From Flavobacterium hydatis (GTDB taxonomy: Bacteria > Bacteroidota > Bacteroidia > Flavobacteriales > Flavobacteriaceae), in assembly GCF_000737695.1 (NCBI RefSeq), contig NZ_JPRM01000026.1:1-64000 (forward strand): DNA of 64,000 nucleotides. Reading direction: 5' to 3'. Positions within the stretch are counted from its first letter, which is position 1. Each line of letters opens with the position of its first letter. The notes beneath the pieces were generated by a model. That model did not search any database, was not told where the DNA came from, and worked only from the letters and a program-made list of their open reading frames with translations. Below, one piece after another: positions 51,236 to 61,178 of this stretch. A program made the position numbers and the translations under genes.

Positions 51236-52438
51236 ATGATTAACCCTTCGGCAACTGGTTGGATAGATAAATTTTTTAGTGAACAAAAGTTCCAAGAAAA
51301 AGTAGTTACTGAAACTAGCAATTCCTTTTACCAAAAAGTTAGAGCAACAGGATTTATTTATGGACATATAATAACAATAGAAACTCCTGTTCCTATAAAA
51401 ATAAAAGGTTGGTTTAAAACCGAAATTTCAAAAGTAGCTTTATTAAACACTTTATTCGGCATTTATTCCCTTACCAAAAATGATACTAATTCAGAACGTT
51501 TTATTACAGAAGCATTAGCTTTTTACAATCAAATGAATCCTGAAGGTTTTAACCTCTTCAAGATATTACTCCCAAAAAGTAGTGATTCTCTAACATTAGA
51601 GAATATAATCGATGAACGAGTTCAGACCAACGACAGTATTATTAGCAAAAACTTCTCTCATCTAGTTACAAATGCTCTTTTGTTTATAGATGTTTTAGCT
51701 TTTCGCCAATATCTTATACATGGGTCTATTCCCGAAAAATATCTTAAGAAAATAGAAGAAACGGTAATGAGCATTGTGGCATTGGCATTAAAAACCAAAA
51801 CCAATAAATCTCAATACGATGATTTACTGATTAAACTTTTTGAGGCATCGATACGCTACAGCAAATTTTCAAAAGTTACAGTTGGAACTTTAGAAAATTT
51901 ACAATTACACCATTTTTCTAATGAATTAGAAAGATACTATTTAATAGATATGGCTGGAATGGCTTTGTGGAGTGATGGTGTTGTAGAGAATGAAGAAGCT
52001 TATTTTTTACATACATTGGCTAATATCTTAAATGTATCGGATGAATTTGTATCCGAAAGTATCAAAAGTACGGATGCCTTTATCAACGAACATAAAAAAG
52101 AGATTCCATATTTTAATTACTCCAATCCTGTAAAACATTTTTATGATCAAATGACTATGGGAGTTATTACGCTTATAAAGCGCAATAAAAACAGGTTAAT
52201 AAAGGAAATTATCCAAAGTAAGGAATTAATGCTTCTCCTAGCCTATTCTACTCGTAGAGATCTGGAACCTAGCGAAAAGAAGAAAATAAAAAAACAATTA
52301 TTGGATATCTGTAAAACGATTCCATCATTAACAATATTCTTACTTCCAGGCGGAAGCTTATTATTACCAATACTAATTAAGTTCATCCCTACCTTATTGC
52401 CATCGGCATTTAATGAAAACTTAGAAGAAAACGAATAA
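51236..52438 (+). CDS. LETM1-related protein
   Basis: 400 residues. The C-terminal ~60 residues match the LETM1/ribosome-binding-like core (SEKKKIKKQLLDICKTIPSL, then FLLPGGSLLLPILIKFIPTL). The middle part contains a TerB-like helical stretch (YYLIDMAGMALWSDGVVENE ... HTLANILNVSDEFV). From memory, this architecture is annotated in Flavobacteria as a LETM1-related biofilm-associated protein. The single hydrophobic segment near the end may bind membrane. Function not established. Confidence 0.8.
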   Translation: MINPSATGWIDKFFSEQKFQEKVVTETSNSFYQKVRATGFIYGHIITIETPVPIKIKGWFKTEISKVALLNTLFGIYSLTKNDTNSERFITEALAFYNQMNPEGFNLFKILLPKSSDSLTLENIIDERVQTNDSIISKNFSHLVTNALLFIDVLAFRQYLIHGSIPEKYLKKIEETVMSIVALALKTKTNKSQYDDLLIKLFEASIRYSKFSKVTVGTLENLQLHHFSNELERYYLIDMAGMALWSDGVVENEEAYFLHTLANILNVSDEFVSESIKSTDAFINEHKKEIPYFNYSNPVKHFYDQMTMGVITLIKRNKNRLIKEIIQSKELMLLLAYSTRRDLEPSEKKKIKKQLLDICKTIPSLTIFLLPGGSLLLPILIKFIPTLLPSAFNENLEENE

Positions 52439-52442
52439 AAAA

Positions 52443-52470
52443 AAAATCGCCTTAATTAAGGCGATTTTTA
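52443..52470. terminator. Bidirectional terminator between LETM1-like and carbonic anhydrase genes
   Basis: AAAATCGCCTTAA / TTAAGGCGATTTT, a nearly loopless palindrome between converging genes. Confidence 0.85.
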
Positions 52471-52474
52471 AATT

Positions 52475-53113
52475 TTATAGATTACTTAATTGATAAACAT
52501 CATCAAGTTCATCATTAGAACTAATAGTCACATTTAAATCTGTTACAAATCCTGAATTTAAACCATAAACCCAACCGTGTAACATTAGGTCTTGTCCATT
52601 TTTCCAAGCTCCTTGTACAATTGAAGTTTTAGCTAAATTGTAAACTTGCTCTTTAGCATTTACCTCAACAAAAGCATTGAAACGCTCCGTTTCGTCTTCA
52701 ATTGAGTTTAAGTATTTGTCATGTAAACGGTACTCGTCTTTAATATGACGAATCCAGTTATCAATGATTCCCACAGATTGGTTACCCATTGCTGTTTTTA
52801 CACCACCACAACCATAATGTCCACAAACAATTACGTGCTTAACTTTTAAAACATTTACTGCATAATCTAAAACGCTTAACATGTTCATATCTGAGTGAAC
52901 AACCATGTTAGCAATATTTCTGTGTACAAAAACTTCTCCTGGTTTTGCACCAATAATTTCATTTGCCGGAACACGACTATCAGAACAACCAATCCACAAT
53001 AATGGTGGAGTTTGTCCTTTGGCTAAATCTGCGAAAAAATTAGGATCCTTAGCTAATGAATCTTCAACCCACTTTTTATTATTTTCTAATATTTGTTTAT
53101 AAAACTCTTTCAT
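52475..53113 (-). CDS. Beta-class carbonic anhydrase
   Basis: 212 residues. Zinc and active-site motifs: IGCSDSRVPANEI (Cys, Asp-Arg pair) and VIVCGHYGCGGVKTAM (His and Cys ligands). Cytosolic. It interconverts CO2 and bicarbonate. It lies 125 nt after the SulP gene on the same strand, so the two are probably co-transcribed: the transporter imports bicarbonate and this enzyme equilibrates it. Confidence 0.95.
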   Translation of the reverse strand: MKEFYKQILENNKKWVEDSLAKDPNFFADLAKGQTPPLLWIGCSDSRVPANEIIGAKPGEVFVHRNIANMVVHSDMNMLSVLDYAVNVLKVKHVIVCGHYGCGGVKTAMGNQSVGIIDNWIRHIKDEYRLHDKYLNSIEDETERFNAFVEVNAKEQVYNLAKTSIVQGAWKNGQDLMLHGWVYGLNSGFVTDLNVTISSNDELDDVYQLSNL

Positions 53114-53237
53114 TTTTTTTTAATTTTTTGTTGCTGAGTATTTCAGTGTTTATGAGGACTCCAAAAAGGTTCTCGTAAAGTTACTTATTTTTAATCCTCA
53201 ATAAACACTTCCCTACAGCTTTATTTAACCAACTTAT

Positions 53238-54884
53238 TTAAAACTTCTCTTTTTCTGTTCTTTTAACCATAGCTCTTTTTGCAACATCATAATAATGCTC
53301 TATAGATACATGATTAGGTAAATCTGGTGTGTTTTCTAACTCGTAAGCTTTCTTAAATCCTTTAAGTTTCACCTTAATGTTTTGATCAACTGCTCTGGTT
53401 TCTTTAAACTCTTTTATTAAATCCAGAATATCGTGAGCAATATACACTGTGTCCTGTGCATTGATAATTACTTTTGAATTTTCTGGAACAGAGTTCAAAG
53501 TAAGCTTGATAGCCGCTTTATTCAAGAAAGAAACTTCTTGAGCAAGATCTATATGAATTACATCTCCATCTTCGTATTCTTCTTTTTTGAAACTGTAAGC
53601 TCTTTTTAAGTTTCCTCTTAAAACAAAAATTACACTAATTACAATTCCAATAGCAACACCTTTAAGTAAATCTGTCGCTACAACAAATACTAAAGTTGCA
53701 ACAAACGGTACAAATTGGTATTTTCCTTTTTCCCAGAAGTGTATAAAAGTTGCAGGCTTAGCTAGTTTATAACCTACTAATATTAATATAGTAGCCAAAG
53801 TTGCTAATGGGATTTTATTTAATATTACTGGAATTGCCAATACACTTATCAATAACAAAACACCATGGATAATTGCAGACATTTTTGATTTTGCTCCAGC
53901 ATTATTATTTGCCGAAGATCTTACAACAACTGATGTCATAGGTAAACCTCCTAAAAGTGAACTTACCATGTTTCCGATACCTTGTGCTTTAAGCTCAACG
54001 TTAGTATTTGTATATCTCTTTTGCGCATCCATTCTATCTGATGCTTCGATACATAATAATGTCTCGATAGAAGCTACAATAGCAATCGTTAAACCTACAA
54101 CCCAAACTTGAGGATTAGTTACTCCTGCAAAATTAGGCGTTACAATAATTGCTTTAAATTCTTCAAATGAAGTAGGAATTGGCAATGATACTAAATGTTC
54201 TTTCCCAATAGCAAAAGCGCTTCCTGATGAAATGAAAATTTCATTTAAAATGATCCCTGCAATTACTGCTACAAGAGCTCCAGGAATTAATTTAAGTTTT
54301 TTCAGGAAAGAAACCTTATCCCAAGCAATTAATATTACAAAAGAGATTAAAGTAATGATAACAGCTCCCATATGAATATGGTTGAAGATTTCAAACAAAG
54401 AAGAAATTGTGTTACTTCCATCACTTTGAACAAATGCCTGATCTCCTTCAAAATCAGCATCGTATCCAAATGCATGTGGCAATTGTTTCAGAATAATAAT
54501 AATTCCGATACCAGCAAGCATACCTTCGATAACATTAGTAGGAAAGTAATTAGAGATACTTCCTGCTTTTAAGAAACCTAACCCTAACTGGATTAATCCA
54601 GCAATAAAAACTGCGGTTAAGAATACGTCAAAAGCTCCCAAATCGGTAATTGCAGTAAGGATAATTGCTGTTAAACCAGCAGCTGGCCCAGATACACTAA
54701 TATGTGACTGGCTCAAATATCCTACAACTATTCCTCCAATAATTCCAGAAATAATTCCAGAAAACAATGGTGCTCCAGAAGCCATTGCAATACCTAAACA
54801 CAACGGGAGGGCAACCAAAAACACTACTAACCCTGAAGCAAAATCTGACTTAAGGTTAGCAAAAAGATTTACTCTTTTTTTCAT
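53238..54884 (-). CDS. SulP-family anion transporter with STAS domain
   Basis: 548 residues. The SulP core opens LKSDFASGLVVFLVALPLCLGIA, followed by ~12 membrane segments and signature QSHISVSGPAAGLTAII. The C-terminal STAS domain runs from about residue 440 (DVIHIDLAQEVSFLNKAAIK). Members carry sulfate or bicarbonate. The adjacent carbonic anhydrase gene favours bicarbonate with sodium symport, as in BicA-like systems. This is inferred from context, not from a substrate motif. Confidence 0.93.
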   Translation of the reverse strand: MKKRVNLFANLKSDFASGLVVFLVALPLCLGIAMASGAPLFSGIISGIIGGIVVGYLSQSHISVSGPAAGLTAIILTAITDLGAFDVFLTAVFIAGLIQLGLGFLKAGSISNYFPTNVIEGMLAGIGIIIILKQLPHAFGYDADFEGDQAFVQSDGSNTISSLFEIFNHIHMGAVIITLISFVILIAWDKVSFLKKLKLIPGALVAVIAGIILNEIFISSGSAFAIGKEHLVSLPIPTSFEEFKAIIVTPNFAGVTNPQVWVVGLTIAIVASIETLLCIEASDRMDAQKRYTNTNVELKAQGIGNMVSSLLGGLPMTSVVVRSSANNNAGAKSKMSAIIHGVLLLISVLAIPVILNKIPLATLATILILVGYKLAKPATFIHFWEKGKYQFVPFVATLVFVVATDLLKGVAIGIVISVIFVLRGNLKRAYSFKKEEYEDGDVIHIDLAQEVSFLNKAAIKLTLNSVPENSKVIINAQDTVYIAHDILDLIKEFKETRAVDQNIKVKLKGFKKAYELENTPDLPNHVSIEHYYDVAKRAMVKRTEKEKF

Positions 54885-54964
54885 AATACAATAGTAAAAA
54901 GTTCATAAAAGGTTTACTATGTTATTTAAAACACAGCGAACATTTAAAAAATTAACCGGATGTA

Positions 54965-55249
54965 CTATACGAAGTTAGGGGGTGGGGCAAAGATACTTGC
55001 AGAAATCTTATCATGCTTAGATAATTTCTCTGACAATATAGGATTTGACTTATCAAACAATGGTAAAACAAACTCACCTTGAAATACAGGATGAAATACA
55101 TACACCTTAATTTCTTTATGCGAATGTTCTTCTTCTGATAAGCTATAAAATGCAGACACATCACTCTTTTTCTCAATCATCGTCACGATAGGTGGCGTCG
55201 ATAAGAAAGCGATAAATATGATTAATAATATGTATGCAATTTTTTTCAT
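54965..55249 (-). CDS. Small exported protein, uncharacterised
   Basis: 94 residues. N-terminal hydrophobic segment IAYILLIIFIAFLSTPPIV acts as signal or anchor. The His/Glu-rich centre (SLSEEEHSHKEIKVYVFHP) suggests possible metal contact. It ends in FAPPPNFV. The overlapping frame here is a shadow. It is just upstream of the SulP gene on the same strand with an 80-nt gap. Function unknown. Confidence 0.65.
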   Translation of the reverse strand: MKKIAYILLIIFIAFLSTPPIVTMIEKKSDVSAFYSLSEEEHSHKEIKVYVFHPVFQGEFVLPLFDKSNPILSEKLSKHDKISASIFAPPPNFV

Positions 55250-55330
55250 TAGTGCAAAAATAGAGTTAAACTGATAAAATCAAAACTGTAGGTCAAAAAT
55301 TTTAAACAAATTTAACATTAACAAAAAAAA

Positions 55331-55361
55331 ACCAGACTAGCTATTTAATGCTACTCTGGTT
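55331..55361 (-). terminator. Terminator after dps
   Basis: ACCAGA-CTAGC / GCTA-CTCTGGT imperfect stem; on the minus strand a run of T follows, just after the dps stop codon. Confidence 0.75.
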
Positions 55362-55372
55362 TTTTAGTTATA

Positions 55373-55858
55373 CTATTTTTCCAAATCCTCTTCTAACCAC
55401 GCTTTCATCATCCAAATCGTTTTTTCTTGTTCTGAGATAAAATCACTCATCATCGAGTTAGTTCCCTCATCATTAATTTCATCCGATTGTTTTAAAATTT
55501 CTCTTTCAATCTTCAGTAAATCAGTTAATGAGTTTACAATTAGGTGAACCGCTTTCTCATCATTCGAGATATTTTTTCCAATTACAAGTTTGTTATTTTT
55601 AATATAATCTTCAAACGTATGTAGTGGTGTTCCTCCAATTGTGAGAACTCTTTCGGCAATTAAATCTATTTTTAATTGGGCATCTGTATATAATTCTTCA
55701 AATTTTACATGCAAATCAAAAAAACGTTTTCCACGAATGTTCCAGTGAAGTCCTCGCAAGTTTTGGTAATAAACCTGAAAATTTGATAGTAAGACATTCA
55801 ATTCTTTTACAATTAATTCTGACTCTTTTACTGGTAATCCTAAAATATTAGTTTTCAT
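55373..55858 (-). CDS. dps: Dps-family DNA-protecting ferritin
   Basis: 161 residues. Dps motifs: YYQNLRGLHWNIRGKRFFDL (His of the ferroxidase site), HVKFEELYTDAQLKIDLIAER (Asp and Glu) and a helix-rich end WMMKAWLEEDLE. Twelve subunits form a shell that oxidises iron with peroxide and shields DNA. It is divergent from oxyR (111 nt apart), a classic arrangement for peroxide-induced control. Confidence 0.94.
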   Translation of the reverse strand: MKTNILGLPVKESELIVKELNVLLSNFQVYYQNLRGLHWNIRGKRFFDLHVKFEELYTDAQLKIDLIAERVLTIGGTPLHTFEDYIKNNKLVIGKNISNDEKAVHLIVNSLTDLLKIEREILKQSDEINDEGTNSMMSDFISEQEKTIWMMKAWLEEDLEK

Positions 55859-55969
55859 ACTTATTATTTTTTAATTCTATTAATTGTAAATTTAAAATAA
55901 GTTTTTCAAAAATGCCATAAAAAAAAATTATATTTTATTATTTTTGTATCAGAAAATACTATTAAAACA

Positions 55970-56911
55970 ATGACAATAACTCAACTCCAATATGTTCTTG
56001 CTGTAGCTGAACACAAAAATTTTACCCTTGCTGCCGAAAAATGTTTCGTTACGCAGCCTACACTTAGTATGCAAATACAAAAGATAGAAGAAGAACTTAG
56101 TATCTTGATATTCGACAGAAGCAAGAAACCAATCCAACTTACAGAAATTGGACAAAAAATTGTAAATCAAGCAAAGAACATTGTAAACGAAGCCGATAGA
56201 ATAAAAGATATTGTAGAACAACAAAAAGGTTTTATTGGTGGCGAATTCAAACTAGGAATTATCCCAACGGTTATGCCTACTCTTCTACCTATGTTTTTAA
56301 ATAATTTCATTAAGAAATACCCAAAGGTTAAACTATTAATTGAGGAACTTAATACGGATGAAATTATTACCAAATTAAAAAACGGGCACCTTGATGCTGC
56401 AATCGCTGTAACACCATTAGAAGACGAAAAAATAAAAGAAATCGTTCTGTACTTTGAGCCTTTTGTCGCCTATATTCCAGAACAACATTCTGTTTTTCAG
56501 AAAGAAGAAATCGAAGTATCAGATTTAAATATCAATGAAATCTTGCTTCTACAAGACGGACATTGTTTTAGAGATGGTATTTTAAATCTATGTAAAAACG
56601 GTACAGATGTAGAAAATAATGCTTTCCAGATACAAAGCGGAAGTTTTGAAACACTTATAAAATTAGCCGACGAAGGCTTGGGCACAACTTTGTTGCCGTA
56701 TTTACATACATTAGATCTAAAAGAAACAGACAAATTAAAGCTTCGCCACTTTAAGGAACCTAAACCTGCCAGAGAGGTAAGTTTAATTTACCCAAAAAGC
56801 GAATTAAAAATTCAAATTATCGATGCCATAAGAAGCACAATTGCTGGTGTTGTAAAAGGAGCTATTGTTTTTCAAAACGTTCAGATAATAAGTCCAATCC
56901 AAAAGAAATAA
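55970..56911 (+). CDS. oxyR: OxyR, peroxide-sensing LysR regulator
   Basis: 313 residues. LysR helix-turn-helix at the N terminus (MTITQLQYVLAVAEHKNFTL ... QPTLSMQIQKIEEEL). In the sensing domain the two redox cysteines fall at residues 199 and 208 (DGHCFRDGILNLC), the same numbers and motif as E. coli OxyR. Disulfide formation by hydrogen peroxide should switch it on. The divergent dps is its likely target. Confidence 0.95.
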   Translation: MTITQLQYVLAVAEHKNFTLAAEKCFVTQPTLSMQIQKIEEELSILIFDRSKKPIQLTEIGQKIVNQAKNIVNEADRIKDIVEQQKGFIGGEFKLGIIPTVMPTLLPMFLNNFIKKYPKVKLLIEELNTDEIITKLKNGHLDAAIAVTPLEDEKIKEIVLYFEPFVAYIPEQHSVFQKEEIEVSDLNINEILLLQDGHCFRDGILNLCKNGTDVENNAFQIQSGSFETLIKLADEGLGTTLLPYLHTLDLKETDKLKLRHFKEPKPAREVSLIYPKSELKIQIIDAIRSTIAGVVKGAIVFQNVQIISPIQKK

Positions 56912-56942
56912 AAAAAGGAACCTAATTAGGTTCCTTTTTTTT
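56912..56942. terminator. Bidirectional terminator after oxyR
   Basis: AAAAAGGAACCTAA / TTAGGTTCCTTTTT stem with almost no loop, followed by T runs. Confidence 0.85.
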
Positions 56943-56944
56943 AT

Positions 56945-57142
56945 CTATACTTTAGCTATCAGTAGACATTCTTTTAATTCGGGCTTTCCGATTGTAAAAT
57001 TTAATAACCACTCTTGCAATTGTTCCATTTCGTATGGTAATAGTGTTTTGATAGCTTTCTCTAATTCTTTTAAGAAAAGTATCGGGTCGAAACTTACTCT
57101 TTCGAGTATTGATTTCGTGTAATCAAACATTATTTTAGACAT
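56945..57142 (-). CDS. Uncharacterised 65-residue protein
   Basis: Starts MSKIMFDYTKSILERVSF; helical, with charged heptad-like segments (LFLKELEKAIKTLLPYEMEQ). No family recognised. Single small gene facing oxyR with a shared terminator directly at its 3' end, which supports it being real. Confidence 0.62.
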   Translation of the reverse strand: MSKIMFDYTKSILERVSFDPILFLKELEKAIKTLLPYEMEQLQEWLLNFTIGKPELKECLLIAKV

Positions 57143-57309
57143 AATAATTTAAGATTATGGGGTTATCTCATTATTTTTTAACTCGACGTAAAAATAAGCA
57201 TTTTACACACAACTAGTCAGCTTTTAACTTATTTTTTTGTTTTATTTATCACGAAAACGTTTTTTAAAATACACATATAGCAATTTAAAATTAATCTAAA
57301 TAGCGTGAT

Positions 57310-57975
57310 TTACATCACTTTACGCGCTCTAAACATCTCTCTTTTTCCAGGTGGCCCAGCAAGTTTTTCAACACTAAATCCTACCTCGATCATACTCCTT
57401 TTTACGACTCCTCTCGCAGCATAAGTTACCAAAACTCCGTTAGGTTTTAAAGCATCATACATTCTTTTGAATATTTCGGTACTCCAAAGCTCTGGTTGCA
57501 CCCGATATCCAAAAGCATCAAAATAAATCAAATCAAAAGTTTCGATATCATCAATTTCCTGAAAGAACTGTTTTCTCTTAGTTAATGTAAACGCATCAGT
57601 AAGCCCAATTATTTCATCCCAATTGCTTTCGTGCATTTTTTTAAATACATCTTTATAACTATCAGCTCCCAATTCGGCAACATAATTCATCATAAGTACT
57701 TCATTTGCTGCAACCGGATAAACTTCTACTCCAACATAATTTATGCTTTGCTTTTTTTCATCTGATTCTAAAAAAGTAATAAAAGCATTCAATCCAGTTC
57801 CAAAACCAATTTCTAATATCGAAATAGGTTTATCTTCAAATAAAGAAAATCCATTTTGTATAAATACATGTCTAGCTTCCTGAATTGCTCCATGTTTAGA
57901 GTGATAACATTCGTCCCATTCTTCCAAATGAATTGTCGTTGAACCATCTAGGGTTTGAATTACTTCTCTTTTCAC
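57310..57975 (-). CDS. mnmD: tRNA U34 methyltransferase MnmD
   Basis: 221 residues, the methyltransferase half of MnmC without the oxidase half. SAM-binding fold: SILEIGFGTGLNAFITF, VGVEVYPVA, and catalytic-side FDLIYFDAFGYRVQPELW. It ends with YAARGVVKRSMIEVGFSVEKLAGPPGKREM, close to the MnmC family. It completes the 5-methylaminomethyl-2-thiouridine at the wobble base of some tRNAs. Divergent from the ilvE-type gene. A housekeeping tRNA-modification gene, not obviously tied to the RNA-repair set. Confidence 0.92.
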   Translation of the reverse strand: MKREVIQTLDGSTTIHLEEWDECYHSKHGAIQEARHVFIQNGFSLFEDKPISILEIGFGTGLNAFITFLESDEKKQSINYVGVEVYPVAANEVLMMNYVAELGADSYKDVFKKMHESNWDEIIGLTDAFTLTKRKQFFQEIDDIETFDLIYFDAFGYRVQPELWSTEIFKRMYDALKPNGVLVTYAARGVVKRSMIEVGFSVEKLAGPPGKREMFRARKVM

Positions 57976-58279
57976 AATTTATAAATCAGATTATTGATAT
58001 TTTCATCTTATTTTGAAGTCAAATTTAATCAAAACAAATGCGTAAAGCCTTAAAAAACCATAGTTTTTTCATAAATTCTATATAAAAAGAAGCTCTTTAT
58101 TTAACTTTTTTATAAAATAAATAAATCACATCAAAACCCTATAATTAATATCTTTTTAGCATCCAAATTGTATATTTTTACTTAATTTTGCTTTTGTTAA
58201 AATTTATTTCACACCCATTCAAGGTTTTAGGCTTCGACCTTAAACAATGAATTTTAGTTCATAAAAACCATACTTTATC

Positions 58280-59350
58280 ATGAGTACAACTCAAACAAAC
58301 AAAATTGAAATCATTAAAGCAACTTCGTCTAAAATAAACGATGTAGACTTTGATAACTTAAGCTTTGGTGCTGTATTTACAGACCATTTATTCGAATGTG
58401 ATTTTAAAAATGGAGAATGGCAAACACCTGTCGTTAAGCCTTACGCTCCAATTTTAATGGATCCATCTTCAAAAGTCTTTCATTATGGACAAGCTATTTT
58501 TGAAGGAATGAAAGCTTACAAGGATGATAAAGATGCTATTTGGCTTTTTAGACCAGAAGAAAACCACAAACGTTTTAATGCTTCTGCAGTAAGAATGGCA
58601 ATGCCAGAAATTCCAGAATCTATTTTTCTAGATGGATTAAATGAGTTATTAAAATTAGACGCCGAATGGGTTAAAAGAGGAAACGGAAGCAGTATGTATA
58701 TCCGTCCGTTTATGATTGCAACTGGCGCTGGTGTTGTTGCAAACCCTTCTGATGAATATAAATTTATGATTTTGCTTTCACCTGCAAAATCATATTATGC
58801 TGGAGAAGTAAAAGTTATTATTGCTGAGCACTATAGTAGAGCTGCAAATGGTGGTATCGGAGCTGCTAAAGCTGCAGGTAACTACGGAGCACAGTTTTAC
58901 CCAACAAATTTGGCAAATAAAGACGGTTTCCAACAAGTAATCTGGACTGATGATGCAACACATACCAAACTTGAAGAAGCAGGTACAATGAATGTATTTT
59001 TCAGAATTAACGATACTTTATTAACTGCACCTACAAGCGAAAGAATTCTTGACGGAATTACTCGTAAAAGTTTATTAGCAATTGCAGAAAAAGAAGGCTT
59101 AAAAACTGAAGTTCGTTCTGTATTAGCTTCTGAATTAGTTGAAGCTGCTAAAGACGGATCATTAAAAGAAATTTTTGGTGCTGGTACTGCTGCAGTAGTA
59201 AGTGTTATTAAAGGATTCTCATACAAAGATGAATATTACGAATTACCTAAAACAGATGATTCTTATGCTTCTCTTTTAAAAGAAAAACTAACAGGTATAC
59301 AAAACAAACTTGCCGAAGATACTTTTAACTGGACTGTTCAAGTAAAATAA
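58280..59350 (+). CDS. ilvE: Branched-chain amino acid aminotransferase
   Basis: 356 residues. Fold type IV PLP enzyme; the PLP lysine is Lys197 in GIGAAKAAGNYG, with FHYGQAIFEGMKAY near the N terminus and MNVFFRIND / RILDGITRKSLL later. It moves the amino group between glutamate and the branched-chain 2-keto acids. Single gene with a terminator. Confidence 0.95.
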   Translation: MSTTQTNKIEIIKATSSKINDVDFDNLSFGAVFTDHLFECDFKNGEWQTPVVKPYAPILMDPSSKVFHYGQAIFEGMKAYKDDKDAIWLFRPEENHKRFNASAVRMAMPEIPESIFLDGLNELLKLDAEWVKRGNGSSMYIRPFMIATGAGVVANPSDEYKFMILLSPAKSYYAGEVKVIIAEHYSRAANGGIGAAKAAGNYGAQFYPTNLANKDGFQQVIWTDDATHTKLEEAGTMNVFFRINDTLLTAPTSERILDGITRKSLLAIAEKEGLKTEVRSVLASELVEAAKDGSLKEIFGAGTAAVVSVIKGFSYKDEYYELPKTDDSYASLLKEKLTGIQNKLAEDTFNWTVQVK

Positions 59351-59371
59351 TTCGTCGCACTATTTATAATT

Positions 59372-59405
59372 AAAGGCGATTTTCTTAACGAAAATCGCCT
59401 TTTTT
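59372..59405 (+). terminator. Terminator after ilvE
   Basis: AAAGGCGATTTTC / GAAAATCGCCTTTTTT stem with a 5-nt loop. Confidence 0.88.
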
Positions 59406-59430
59406 ATTAAAACAAACTCTCCAAAAATCA

Positions 59431-60570
59431 ATGACTCCTAATAATTTAAGAAAGAAGACAATCCTTCTTTTAGCTACAATTTTAGCTTGTATCAATGTTT
59501 ATTCTCAGGATAATTATGCTTTTTTTGGTTCGTATAATTGGGATAAAACTACCAACGGAATTTATGTATATCAACTAGATACCATAACAGGTAGATTAAA
59601 AAAAATCACTACAGTAAAAAACATTGCTAATCCTTCTTTTCTAACTTTATCACCTAACGGAAAATATGTATATGCCTGCACCGAAAGCAAAACTCCAGAT
59701 GCAGGAAGCGTAAGTAGTTTTGAGTTTAATCCTGAAAAGAAAACGCTGGCTTTTATGAATAGTCAAAAAAGCGGAGGCGAAAATCCAGTTTATTTAACCG
59801 TTTACAAAAACGGAAAATGGCTTATTAATGGTAATTATACAGAAGGAAGCGTTTCGGTTTATCCAATTGCCGAAGATGGAAAAATAGAACCAATTACACA
59901 AAACTTTCAATATACAGAAGGAAGCGTAGACCCGAAAAGACAAGATCGCTCTCATATTCATTCTACAGTATTCTCCCCTAATTATGATTATATCTTTTTT
60001 CCAGATCTAGGCGCAGATAAAATACGATGTTATCAATTTGATACTAACCAAAGTCAGCCTTTACAAACTACCGAAAATCCTTTTGCGAAAGCACCTCTAG
60101 AAAGTGGTCCAAGACATTTTACTTTTCATCCTAACGGAAAATTTGGATATTGTATCGAAGAACTTTCAGGAACTATTAGCATATACCAATATGAAAACGG
60201 AAAGCTAAATCCTCTCCAAAGAATAAACACACATCCTGAAACATTAAAAAGTGGATTTGAAAGTTCGGATATTCACATTTCGCCCGACGGAAAATTTCTG
60301 TACGCATCTAATAGAGGACAAGAAAACAATATTGCTATTTTCTCTATTGCCGAAGATGGAACATTAAAAACAATAGGCTATCAATCTACTCTAGGCGAAC
60401 ATCCCAGAGTATTTGCACTAAATCCATCAGGAAGTTTTTTAATTGCAACAAATACGGGTAACGGAAATGTTATTGTATTTAAAAAAGATAAAGAAACTGG
60501 ATTATTAAAAAAAGTAGGTAAAAAAATTAAAATCAGAAATGTTTCTTGCGTGCAAATCAAACAATATTAA
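59431..60570 (+). CDS. Secreted lactonase-family seven-bladed beta-propeller
   Basis: 379 residues. Signal peptide TILLLATILACINVYSQ. Matches the 6-phosphogluconolactonase/muconate lactonizing propeller family: YAFFGSYNWDKTTNGIYVYQ, DRSHIHSTVFSPNYDYIFFP and GPRHFTFHPNGKFGYCIEEL. The secretion signal makes a cytosolic pentose-phosphate role unlikely; an extracytoplasmic lactonase or sugar-acid role is more likely. Substrate unknown. Confidence 0.88.
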   Translation: MTPNNLRKKTILLLATILACINVYSQDNYAFFGSYNWDKTTNGIYVYQLDTITGRLKKITTVKNIANPSFLTLSPNGKYVYACTESKTPDAGSVSSFEFNPEKKTLAFMNSQKSGGENPVYLTVYKNGKWLINGNYTEGSVSVYPIAEDGKIEPITQNFQYTEGSVDPKRQDRSHIHSTVFSPNYDYIFFPDLGADKIRCYQFDTNQSQPLQTTENPFAKAPLESGPRHFTFHPNGKFGYCIEELSGTISIYQYENGKLNPLQRINTHPETLKSGFESSDIHISPDGKFLYASNRGQENNIAIFSIAEDGTLKTIGYQSTLGEHPRVFALNPSGSFLIATNTGNGNVIVFKKDKETGLLKKVGKKIKIRNVSCVQIKQY

Positions 60571-60601
60571 AAGAATAATAGTTTTAAAAACTAAAATACA
60601 A

Positions 60602-60684
60602 AACACAAATTTCACGAATTAGCACTAATTTGAGCTTTTTAAATAAGGCTCTTTTAATTGGTGTAAATTCGTAAAATTTGTGTT
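60602..60684. repeat. Imperfect inverted repeat (CACGAATT type)
   Basis: Arms AACACAAATTTCACGAATTA and TAAATTCGTAAAATTTGTGTT around a 20-nt centre between converging genes. A dispersed intergenic palindrome that may serve as terminator. Confidence 0.8.
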
Positions 60685-60712
60685 ATCCTTCTTTATAACT
60701 AAATAGTAGTTA

Positions 60713-61096
60713 TTATTTTAAAATCTTAGAAAAATCAGGTTTAAAATAATTTGGCCCTTTCATTACTTTTCCATCTTCACGGTAAATAGGCTGTCCATCT
60801 TCACCAAGTTTACTCATATTACTTTGCTGGATTTCATCAAAAACTGCTTCGATTTTATCCTGTAAACCATGCTCGATAATTGTCCCGCACAAAATATACA
60901 TCATATCTCCCAGCGCATCAGCAATCTCTACTAGATCATTATTTTTTACTGCCTCAAGATATTCTTCATTTTCCTCTTTCATCAAGTTGTAACGAAGCAC
61001 ATTTTTAGTTTCTCCCAAATCAGCAATTGGCGATTCACTATGTCCAATTTTAAAAGCAGTATGAAATTGCTTTACTGCATCAATTTGTTTTTGCAT
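60713..61096 (-). CDS. MazG-like nucleotide pyrophosphohydrolase
   Basis: 127 residues. The metal-binding signature of all-alpha NTP pyrophosphatases is present: EENEEYLEAVKNNDLVEIAD with later ALGDMMYILCG (Glu-x2-Glu ... Glu-x2-Asp). It probably hydrolyses a nucleoside triphosphate to monophosphate and pyrophosphate, cleaning abnormal nucleotides. Single gene. Confidence 0.88.
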   Translation of the reverse strand: MQKQIDAVKQFHTAFKIGHSESPIADLGETKNVLRYNLMKEENEEYLEAVKNNDLVEIADALGDMMYILCGTIIEHGLQDKIEAVFDEIQQSNMSKLGEDGQPIYREDGKVMKGPNYFKPDFSKILK

Positions 61097-61178
61097 AATT
61101 ATATTTAATTAAATGATATACCAAATTAACAACTATTCTTAAACTATTGCCTAAATTTGCCACAAAAATTTTAAACTT

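Noticed and set aside
54952..55176. 74-residue ORF overlapping the small exported protein
   Set aside because: Shifted frame of the gene at 54965-55249, which has a signal-like N terminus and a better start.
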